A DNA stretch of 64,000 nucleotides, taken from NCBI GenBank assembly GCA_026545765.1, contig CM048842.1, positions 73,978,871 to 74,042,870 on the forward strand, read 5' to 3'. Positions 22,977-32,492 of the stretch are shown here, piece after piece. The notes beneath the pieces are model-generated. The model saw only the letters and a list, made by a program, of their open reading frames with translations, was not told where the DNA came from and ran no database searches. Position 1 is the stretch's first letter, and the number at the start of each line of letters is the position of its first letter. The stretch comes from Plantago major (Eukaryota; Streptophyta; Magnoliopsida; Lamiales; Plantaginaceae). The position numbers and the translations under genes were made by a program.

Positions 22977-23788
22977 CTCTTTATATAGTGTAGGGATTTG
23001 GATTGGTGTTTGAAAGAGATTTGATTCAGTAATTCTTTGCAGAAAAACTTAATCTTGATTTGCAGAGATTGTAGAAGGTTTGCAGAGAATCAAGAGAAGG
23101 TTTTGCTATTTTTGTGTAAGTCGGAATTTTGGATTAGGTGAAAGTGATTTCTTTTGCCAAAATCCTATATATATAGCAATAGAATCTCAACAGACAAATA
23201 CATACAAATTGATTTTGTGTGTACGTATCTGTGATTTGCAAGCAGGCGTGAGCAAAAGCTAGTTCGGCATTAAATGCAAAGTGGGCTTTGTCAGAATTTT
23301 TACAGTCCACTATTTACTGTGAATTAATTTCCACCGTATAGATCAAACGCTTAATTTCATCAAGGGTCACCATTGCTTCTTCAGCAATGATCACAATCAA
23401 CGAGTGTAATTGTGCCCATTTAATGAATTTTGGCTATTAGCTATCTGAATCACATTTTTGTATGACCAAGAACACTGTTTGCATCTGAATCTGTCTTATA
23501 CTTAGGATTTTTCCAAGTTTTTCATCAAGATAGAAATAATGCGAATTTCAAGAGAGTAGTTGACTACAGATAGTTGTACTATTCTCCTTTGTGTTCCCTG
23601 TTTGTAGAGTGATTCAGATATCTGAGTTCCGCCTCGTAGATCTTAAGTCGCCTTTTGCTCTTTAGCTTTTTGACTTCGGATACCTGCTCCATTTCTCTTC
23701 TCTGGATGCCTGTTCCAGATACCTCTTCTCTGGATGCCCGTTCCAGTTACCTTTTCTCTGAATGCCCGTTCCAGATTCCTGAACTTTT
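22977..23788 (-). other. Element B spacer between RNase H and ORF3
   Basis: No coding region seen. It contains a 28-bp unit repeated about three times at about 23698-23782 (module CTCTGGATGCCCGTTCCAG) and TCAGATATCTGA at 23614-23625. A TATATA stretch lies near 23168-23174, about 190 bp before the ORF3 start on the minus strand. It could serve as a promoter element, but this is only a guess. Confidence 0.5.
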
Positions 23789-26700
23789 TCAGTTCATTGG
23801 TAGTTTCATTAGTCCAAGACTATGTCTTAAGGCTAAGAATCTACTTTCTTGTAGTGGCTTAGTGAAGATATCTGCAAGTTGATCTTCAATGCCAATCTTG
23901 AGTATCTCTATATTGCCTTTTTCAACATGGTCTCTGATGAAGTGATGTCTAACATCAATATGCTTTGTTCTGGCATGAAATTTAGGATTCTGTGTAATCG
24001 CAATAGCACTTGTGTTGTCACAGAAAATGGGAGTTTTCTCTTCATCGAGTCCATAGTCTTTAAGTTGTTGTTGTATCCACAGAATTTGTGTTGCACAACA
24101 ACCAGCAGCAATATATTCAGCCTCTGTGGTAGAAGTTGCAATTGAGTTTTGCTTCTTGCTAAACCACGAGATAAGTCTAGTACCCATAAACCCAAGTTCC
24201 CGAGGTGCTTTTCCTATCAAGTTGATCAAAGATAATCGCCCCGAGTACCCAGCTAAACTCAATCCGCTTTCTTTAGGATACCACAATCCTACATCTATTG
24301 TACCTTTTACATACCTTAATATTTTCATAGCAATGTTGTAGTGTGTTTGCATCGGATTTGTCTGAAATCTAGCATGCACTCCAACGGCGTATTGAATATC
24401 AGGTCTACTTGCAGTGAGGTAAAGTAGTGAACCTATCAATTTCCTATACTTATGTTCTTCAACACTCTTATCTGATTCAGTATAGGTCATTTTGGTTCCA
24501 ATGCTCATAGGTATCTTAGCATTCTTTTCAGAAGGCTTAAGATTGAATTTTGTGAGCATATCTTTTGCATACTTTGTTTGACTAATGAATATTCCATCAT
24601 TGAGTTGCTTGACTTGCAATCCTAGAAAATAATTCATTTCTCCCATCATGCTCATCTCAAACTTACTTTTCATGAGATTTGCAAAGTCATTACAAAGTTG
24701 CTTGTCCTTAGATCCAAATATGATGTCATCAACATATACTTGAACTAAGAGTAGTTTCCCATCATGATTTAAGGTAAATAAAGTTTTATCAACTTCACCT
24801 TTCTTGAAACCACTTTCCAGAAGGTATTTGGCCAAAGTGTCATACCATGCTCTTGGAGCCTGTTTCAGTCCATACAGAGCTTTCTGTAGTTTATAGACCA
24901 TTCTACTTTCTGAGGAAACTTCAAAGCCAGGTGGTTACTCAACATAAACTTCTTCTGCAAGTTCACCGTTCAAGAATGCACTTTTGACATCCATCTGATA
25001 AACTCTAAAAATTTTATGAGCTGCAAAGGCTAGAAAGAGTCTTATTGCATCCAATCTGGCAACTGGTGTATATGACTCATCAAAATCTAAACCTTCAGTC
25101 TGGGTGAATCCCTTGGCAATCAACCTTGCTTTGTTTCTGGTTATTTCACCAGATTCATTCATCTTGTTTCTGAAAACCCACTTGGTTCCAATTATAGATA
25201 TTCCTTCTACAAATGGAACTAGTTTCCAGACTTTGTTTCTTTCAAACTGATCCAACTCTTCTTGCATTGCAGAGATCCAGTCTTGGTCTCTTAATGCTTC
25301 TTCAATAGTTTTAGGTTCAATGTTTGAGATGAAACATCCAAAGAGAGAATTAGCATTTTCGGCTATTGCTCTCCTAGTCCTAACACCTTGATTGATTGGT
25401 CCAATCACATTCTTTGCAGGATGATCCTTGATCCATCTCATCATGGGTTTGGGGCTAGTAGGGTCAACATCATTATGATCTGAATGTGAATCACTATGAT
25501 TATGACTTGATACTTTTTCAGTATCTATGACATTTTGTACCACAGAAGGGTGTTGAATGTCTGACACTTGCTCAGTGTGAGGGCTTTCTGGGACATGCCT
25601 GTCAGAGAGGTCATTTCCAGAATTAGCTCTCTGATGAACATCTTCAGTTTCCATTTCTGGAATTCTCATAGGAAATTCTTCATCATGTCTGAGAATCATC
25701 TGGTTGTTACTAGGCATTTCATGCTTTTCTTCGTCAGAGTCATCCTCTCTTTCCATAATGATGTTTTTCCTTTCTGAGGGTTCTTCTTCAGAATCCTTTA
25801 ACATTACTTCCTTGAACCTTTCTGAGATTTCATCATCAAGGGGTGATTTCTTGCTTTCTTCATAGAATACAACATGAACTGATTCTTCAATTTTCTTTGT
25901 TCTTTTGTTGTAAACTCTGTAAGCTTTGCTATTCATAGAATAACCAAGAAACACTCCTTCATCTGCCTTTGGTTGAAATGTTCTTAGATACTCTTTTCCA
26001 TTGTTAAGAACAAAACATCTACAACCAAACACTTTCAGATGTTTAATATTAGGGGGTCTACCAACCAAGACTTCATAAGGGGTCTTGTCATGGTGTTTGT
26101 TTATCAAACATCTGTTCTGAGTGTAACAGGCTGTGTTTACAGCTTCAACCCAATAAACTTCACTTATTTCAGTGTCAGCTAGCATCGACCTTGCAGCTTC
26201 TTTAAGGGTTCTGTTTTTCCTTTCTGCAACACCATTTTGTTGAGGTGTTCTTACGGAGGAAAGTTGGTGTTGTATACCTTTGCAGGTACAAAACTCCTTT
26301 ATGTACAGGTTGACAAACTCAGTACCATGGTCTGTTCTGATTGCAGATACCTTGTCATTTTTCATGACTTCAAGCTTTTTCAGCAGGTTTGGTATCTCCA
26401 CCCTGGCATCAGATTTGTGTTTCAGAAAGACAACCCAAGTGAATTTTGAGAAGTCATCTACAACAACCAGACCATATTTCTTTCCTGCATAACTAGTTAC
26501 AGATGATTCAAAAAGATCCATATGTAGTAGTTGTAGTGGTCTAACACTAGAGTGTCTAGTTTTGGACTTGAAAGAGATTTTGGATTGTTTCCCCATTTGA
26601 CATGCAGAACAGATACCATCCTTTCTGAAAGATGTTTTGGGAAGGCCAACCACTAATTCTTTCTTGGCAAGTTTGTTCAGAGTTTTGAAATTCAAGTGAC

Positions 26701-26929
26701 TCATTCTCTTGTGCCATAACCAGTGCTCTTCTGTGTGACCTGATTGACTCACCATGAGAGATTTTTCAGTTGTGGCAGAGGCCCAATCGGCAACATAAAG
26801 ACTACCTTTCCGCCGAGCAACTAAGACTGTCTGCTTTGACTCATTGTCAATTAGTTTGCAGTATTTTGCTTTGATTTTTACAAGAAACCTTTGTCGCAAA
26901 CCGCTCATGCTAAATAGATTATATTTCAA
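23789..26929 (-). pseudogene. Element B pol: integrase, reverse transcriptase, RNase H
   Basis: Read from 26929. A GAG-pre-integrase domain ([27 protein letters not shown]) precedes an integrase core with Asp in [10 protein letters not shown], Asp in IRTDHGTEF and Glu in [17 protein letters not shown] motifs are [25 protein letters not shown] and, after an in-frame TAA at 24934-24932 (EVYVE-stop-PPGFE, probably CAA changed to TAA), LYGLKQAPRAWY and the catalytic YVDDIIFGS. The same frame continues into RNase H (STTEAEYIAAGCC, ARTKHIDVRHHF) and ends QLADIFTKPLQESRF. Between AGYS and GTRLISW the protein is out of frame (SGRLSLINLIGKAPRELG) because of two compensating indels; another frame there gives DQLDRKSTSGTW, the expected RNase H motif. 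Sirevirus-like by similarity of motifs and by ORF3. Confidence 0.9.
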
Positions 26930-27049
26930 ATCCTTAACATGTAATACGGTGATTGTTAATGTTCTAATTTGACGTTACAAATCCTGAGAGGGATTTAATT
27001 CTCCAAAGAACTGATATCTGGTCCTGTGTTACAAGCTTTGTAATTGACC

Positions 27050-27125
27050 AGATTTGCTTTGTCTCCTGTCATGTGCTTTCCGCATCCACTATCAAAAAGC
27101 CATTGTGCTTTAGTCCAGGAAGCAT
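27050..27125 (-). pseudogene. Element B protease active-site region
   Basis: The minus strand encodes SWTKAQWLFDSGCGKHMTGD, the Copia aspartic protease motif (catalytic Asp in DSG). Frames around it are broken, and an intact link to the integrase start at 26929 was not found. Confidence 0.8.
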
Positions 27126-28351
27126 TCTGCACACAACAAGAAACAGGAGATTAGGTTCTCAATTTGATTGAACCATCAGACTAAACAATCTTCCAAAGAG
27201 GGAATCCATTTTGAATGAATTTCCTTGAACATTCTTTTGTCCGATAGGAACATAAGGAGGAATTCTAATTGAATGATTATCATTATGAAGAATTATTTTC
27301 TTCCTCGTGTTCCTAGGTGCTCCATTTGGTGCTTTCAGATACTGTCAGTTTACGAGTTTGCTTTTCAAAGAACTTAGCTTTCCTCAGATTTCTTCTAGCC
27401 AGCATTGATTTTCAGTGGCTTGATTCAACTTCCACTTCGATAATTGCTTTGAGCAATTCTAGCCTTTATCCATCGTTCTTGCTCTGCTTTGTATTCATGA
27501 GCAAGTTGTTTCGATGCCTTTATAGCCAATACTGCTTTGAGCACTTGAAGCTATCTCGAGATCTTTTCTCAGCTTTGCTAGTCTCTGGTTGGTCCAATTT
27601 CTTTCCGAAAAGTGAAATGGGAGAATTTTCCAGCTCCCGCAATTCTACCTTTTGAGAGACATAGCATGTGGTGTTTACACTTTTCGGTTGTGTTTCTTTT
27701 CGTAGACGTGCCCAACAGCTTTGTTTTTGACTTGTTTTTCCCACAAAGGTTTAGTCGAATCGCTTTCCTTTGTCAACAATCTTCGCCTTCCGACCGATAC
27801 TATAGATTGCATGGGAACCATCTTTTTGCCGAGTACTTACAAATGTTCTTCTTTCCTCACTCTTATTCAGAGTGATAGAACAATCTTCTGTATTCAAATT
27901 CAAGTCCTTTCTTTTCTCAAGGATCTCTTATGTAAGATTGTACTTCAAGAAGAGTGTCACTAGCTTTGGCATAAGATTGAAAAGATAATTCTTTCTTTTC
28001 GAGTTCCTTGTTCGTAAAGAAGATCTTCATATTTCTTTCGTAATTCAAATATCGCTTCTTTGTGTGACTTTTCGGTCTCGGATATCCGAGCTTTGAGAAA
28101 TGCATTTTCATCCTTTTCTCGATATCTTAACTAATTGAGAATTTTCCTTTGCAAGAGAATTCTTTTCTTCTTCAAGATTTTCGGCTCTAGCTCGGATCAT
28201 TAGAAATTCTCTTTCATAGATGTCAAGTTCTTTCCTGAGATTTTCTAGATCTTTTATTTCTTCTTCATCACTTTCATAAGTATAACAAGAAGTATGTGTT
28301 ACCTCATCAACCATAAGACAGATTTCTATGTTAGAGATGTCCGATCCAATT
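27126..28351 (-). other. Element B degraded gag-pol linker
   Basis: Short open pieces in different frames encode charged, coiled-coil-like sequence, for example ERNMKIFFTNKELEKKE near 28000. This matches the acidic linker of elements A and D. Many indels; CGA or CGG occurs where CAGA or CTGA would be expected. Confidence 0.5.
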
Positions 28352-29614
28352 TCAAAGAACTCCACACATTTCATTCTTCTTGAGGCCGAAGTTGATTATA
28401 TCATGAGTAGCTCCACATAATTCTGGTGATGGTAAGGTTGAGTCATCTGAATTGTCATCTTCAGAATCTGTCTCAACGTCTAGAGCATCCAGTTGAGTTT
28501 GGATTTTCTTTCTTTCTTCAGTTAATAAAGCTTTCTGGCTTCTTCTGAAGATTCTTCTATCTTTCTTGTCACATGTCCTTAGTTTGTTGAAGGCAGAACA
28601 ATCCTTCTTGAAGTGACCAGGTTTCTGACAATAGAAACAGATATCGTTTCCAATTTCTACATCCTCAGTACATGATGCTTTCTGAGCTGGCTTGTTCAGC
28701 GAGCTTTGCATATTTTTGTACTGGTGATAGTTTGAGCCTAAATGCTTTTTCAGCTTCTCTGTGGCTTTTCTTCTCTCAATTTCTCGACTGACATATTTGC
28801 TCATTTGCTTTGCAGCAAGAGCATCCTCAGTCTCTTCCTTGCTTTTCTTCTTTTCAGAAGTTCCTTGAGCAACTAGAGCAATATTCTGCAACTTTTCAGT
28901 TGTTTGTTCTCTTTGTGTTGTCTCATAATCAACCGCAGCAAGATGTGAGAAGAGTTCTACTGGAGTGATATTTGGCATTCCTTGGTTAAAATAAAAGAAT
29001 TTAGTATGCTCCCAGTTGTGGTTAAGACTTCTGACAATAGTCTTAATCTTTTCCGACCGGAGTATCTGCTTTCCCAAGTGTTGCCATATCACTCATGAGA
29101 GTGGTAAATCAAATCAAGTTCTTCCAGAGTTTCAGTGGGTCCTTGTTTGAAATTTTGAAATTTGAACTTGAGAACTTGAACTTGTTTTCTTTGGTTTTCT
29201 CCCGCACAGATTTCTTCAATCGGTTGCGTGCAACTTTCACCGTTTAGCACCTACGCTTAATCGTATGTGCTCAGTGTCGATCCGATGATGATATTACGAG
29301 CTTGACCATCCAAACGATTTCTCTTGGCATCTTAGATGTCCAGAGTTCTCTGGCTTTGTTCGTAAATAACTTGACTAGTAGATCTCCTACTTGTTGACGC
29401 AAGCTTTGTGAAGATCCTTCGCTTTGATCTCTGCTCTACCAGTAGAAACCTCCATGACGGGTTTAAGTTGTTGAATGACTATTGGGCCATTCTTTATCAC
29501 TTCGATCATTTCGTCACTTATGGCTTCAAGGTGGGGCATCGTGTTATGTTTCCATGTCTCGTAGTTCTCTGGTTTGTGACGGGGGGCATCAGTGTGAGGC
29601 ATTCCTGCACACAT
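28352..29614 (-). pseudogene. Element B gag, broken
   Basis: N-terminal part 29614-29387 (KPENYETWKHNTMPHLE; the Trp is typical of Copia gag). A middle part in shifted frames (KARELWTSKMP and HSLMSDMATLGKADTP, about 29380-29090) and a C-terminal part 29092-28352 (VRSLNHNWEHTKFF) follow. The nucleocapsid zinc knuckle is CFYCQKPGHFKKDC (CX2CX4HX4C). At least three frame breaks. Gag binds and packages the element RNA; this copy cannot do so as given. Confidence 0.8.
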
Positions 29615-29705
29615 TACTCACAAATTAAATCGTGCTCGAAAATGGACAAAGTTCCTTCACCTATCTGGGGATCTAGGTTCAGTGCAGAAGGCTTGTGAAC
29701 CTCCC

Positions 29706-29716
29706 GCTCGATACCA
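29706..29716 (-). other. Element B primer-binding site
   Basis: The minus strand next to the LTR end reads AGTGGTATCGAGCGGG. The plant initiator-Met tRNA form would be TGGTATCAGAGC, so one A of a CAG is missing. This fits the general CAG-to-CG loss in this element. Confidence 0.82.
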
Positions 29717-29718
29717 CT

Positions 29719-31345
29719 TGTTGGTCCAGATAACGCAAAGTAAAAGACTACAGGGGGTGAATAGTCTTTAAAACTTGTGTCGATAAAAACTATTTCTCAG
29801 ATATTTGTGTAGATATCTGATACTTAGATTCAGAGCGCGGAAGACTTAAGATAGATAAGTGCAGAAACAGTTAAAGTGTGTGTGTGTTCTTTGAAATGTA
29901 AGTACGTAAAAGTAAATAACACAGAAGTATAGTGGTATCCGGAGGTGGCGTAATCCTCCAACTAATCCACTTCGTCTTCCAAAGACCTAGAATTCACTAG
30001 AATAGATAATTGAGGTCACCTTACAAAAATCCTATTCTAAGATTCCTTAAACAAATGGTTCCCAACCAAATGTTCCCCACGAGTTGTTCCCGGCTTTCAC
30101 ACCAAGTACTTCAGACTCGAAACCTTTTGAGCTATTCCTAGCTTCCCAAGCTAAGTAATTCACGTGCTCAATAACCTTGAGTTATTCCTTAGTTTTTCAA
30201 ACTAAGTACTTCTGCATCTCACGCCAATTGATGGTGTTGGTTTTGGTTTGAGTTGTCGATGAGCTTCTTTAATAACTTTTCGCTTAATCGATAGCTCGTG
30301 AATCAAGTATACTTAATACACTTTGCAATGTATGGTATCTTGTTCTTTTATCGACCCAAGTCTATGATAATTGTTCAAGAGAATGAATCTCGGATACTTG
30401 ATCTTTCGATTCAACTCTTTCACAAATAGCGTTGCTTGTTTAGGATCGTGACACTTAGAACTTTAGTGCTACTTAAGATCGAAGCTTTGGTCGCAATGTA
30501 AAGCTTTGAGGATAAGTAGTTTGCTTGAGAGAATATGTTGTTCAGCGTGTTTATGGAGTTCAAGGTGTCTTCAAGCGCCTAAGTGTTGATATTTATAGAT
30601 GAATTTGAGTGCCGCTTTGAATAGTATCCGTTAGCTTAAATCAAATTCAAACTATTGATATTTGTGTATAGTATCAGAGGTGTTTGTCTTCTTCTTCGGG
30701 TTACCGTACTTTTGTTCGTACATCTCTCGTCCGTGCATTAAATGCATTGTACTATACTTTTGTCTGTAGTGCCAACGAACTATGCTTTGTATCGTAGACT
30801 TAACTTTATCGGTTTTCTCGAGTTTTAGCACGCCCTTACCTTTAACTTCAGATACCACTTTTATTGAAACAACTTTGTTTGCAATATATATTTCTTTATC
30901 GAAATGTGGTTTAAAGCTCAAGGTATCTCGAGTGTAGATATCTCAGGACACTTTCCTTGTTTTCCGGATGGACCTCTTGACTTCTCGATATCTCTTGTGA
31001 CATGATTTGTTTAGCAATCATTCGCGTCTTCAAGAAATCTGCCAAGGTATCGCAAAACTGCTTTGATAATCTTGTGCAGTTTCTTCAAATCTTCAATGTC
31101 GTTGAACTTGTTCTGCTCGGATGTCTTCTTCTTGGTCTTCTCTTCATAAAATAAAAATTATATTTTGAGACCTAACATCCTAAACAAGATTAGCTAGACT
31201 ATCATACTTAGTGGGTTTCCTCTTTTACAATGTTCAAGTGAACCAAGAGTACTAATCACCTTTCTGAGACTAAGATAAGTCATCATGTTGCTGATCAAAA
31301 TCTAAACAGATATTTCTAACAAAATATCTAACAAATTTCCTAACA
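29719..31345 (-). repeat. Element B right (5') LTR
   Basis: 1627 bp, starting TGTTGG and ending CCTAACA, then ACATC. It pairs with 15367-17013. Most differences are short indels at CAG/CTG sites, changing side about 250 bp in. Confidence 0.93.
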
Positions 31346-31350
31346 ACATC

Positions 31351-31569
31351 CAAGCTACAAGTCTATTTATACGGATTACAAACAATGAAAGACGAATTAG
31401 AAGCCAACAGGATGTCATGCTCTGTTTTTCCTGCTCCCAACTGTTTTTCCCTCCGCGTCATCATTTAATCTCAACCGTAGAATGATCAAGATCGACGACT
31501 CCTGTGCAATCTGGCAATAACGACTTGTTCTTCATGAATTAAGCTAAGAAACGAATTATTAATTCAACA
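31351..31569 (-). repeat. Element C left LTR, inner part
   Basis: Continues the interrupted LTR from CAAGCTACAAG to TTCAACA, matching the right LTR to 36385. The adjoining minus-strand sequence AAGGTGGAGAAT (31581-31570) is the likely polypurine tract of element C. Confidence 0.92.
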
Positions 31570-31688
31570 ATTCTCCACCTTAGTGAGTTTCTTGCTTCCA
31601 GTTCTCACTTAAATCAGTTCCTGAGGTTAGAACAATCCCCAAACATGTTCCTTAAGGGTTAGAACATATCCCCCAAACTTCTTGATCT

Positions 31689-32483
31689 TCAGTTCATTGT
31701 TGCAGTAGCATTGCTACACTTGTTCACCAGTTTGCAACAATACTCAAACTTCTCAGAAGGTAAAGCTTTAGTTAAAGCATCTGCAAGATTATCCAAAGTT
31801 GAGATCTTTGCCACCTTGATCTCTCCTTTATCCACAATGTCTCTGATGAAATAGTACTTCACATCAATGCGTTTAGTGCGCTCATGAAACATTTGATGCT
31901 TAACTAAATGAATAGCACTTTGGCTATCACAATTCACCACAATCATATCTTGTTCAATCCCAAATTCCTTGATTATACCCTTCAACCATATAGCTTCTTT
32001 AATTGCTTCTGTCAGTGCTATAAACTCAACTTCAGTGGTTTACAAGGCTACCACAGGCTGCTGCACTGATTTCCAACTGATTGCAGTTCCATATAGTGTA
32101 AAGATATAACCAGTGAGAGATTTTATGTTGTCAAGATTAGCTGCAAAATCTGAGTCCACATATCCCACTAATGCATCAGATTTTGCATGTGTGTTTCTTT
32201 CAAACTTTAGACCATGGTTTGCAGTTCTCTTCAGGTATCTCATTATCCACTTCACAGCCTCCCAATGAGCTTTCCCAGCACAGCTCATATACCTGCTAAC
32301 TACACTCATTGAATGAGCTAAATCCGGTCTGCAACAGACCATTGAGTACATGAGACTCCCAACTGTACTTGCATGTGGGACCTTCTCCATTTCTGCAACT
32401 TCTTTATCTCCTTTAGGACATTGATCAAGTGACAGCTTTATATGTTGACCCAGAGGTGTAGAAACTTCACTAGACTGATGCAT
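31689..32483 (-). pseudogene. Element C RT C-terminus and RNase H
   Basis: Continues the pol frame after stops. It includes HASTVGSLMYSMVCCRPDLA, GYVDSDFAANLDNIKSLTGY, ISWKSVQQPVVAL, then TAA at about 32039 (the expected sequence is ALSTTE), then TTEVEFIALTEAIKEAIWL and RTKRIDVKYYFIRD. It ends near LADALTKALPSEKF. RNase H removes RNA from the RNA-DNA hybrid. One codon in the conserved STTE motif has become a stop. Confidence 0.88.
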
Positions 32484-32492
32484 GTAGAATCT

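Larger units (their letters stand above)
15367..31345 (-). mobile_element. Element B: 16-kb Sirevirus-like Ty1/copia element with spliced-looking ORF3
   Basis: LTRs at 15367-17013 and 29719-31345 start TGTTGG and end TTCCTAACA, flanked by the perfect 5-bp duplication ACATC (15362-15366 and 31346-31350). On the minus strand the order is 5' LTR, primer-binding site, gag, zinc knuckle, protease, integrase, RT, RNase H, a spacer, then a 5.6-kb extra coding region and a polypurine tract. At 15,979 bp it is very large for a Copia element; the LTRs account for 3.3 kb and ORF3 for most of the rest. Gag and protease are badly broken, while integrase-RT is nearly open. Many small indels fall at CAG/CTG sites. 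Confidence 0.95.
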
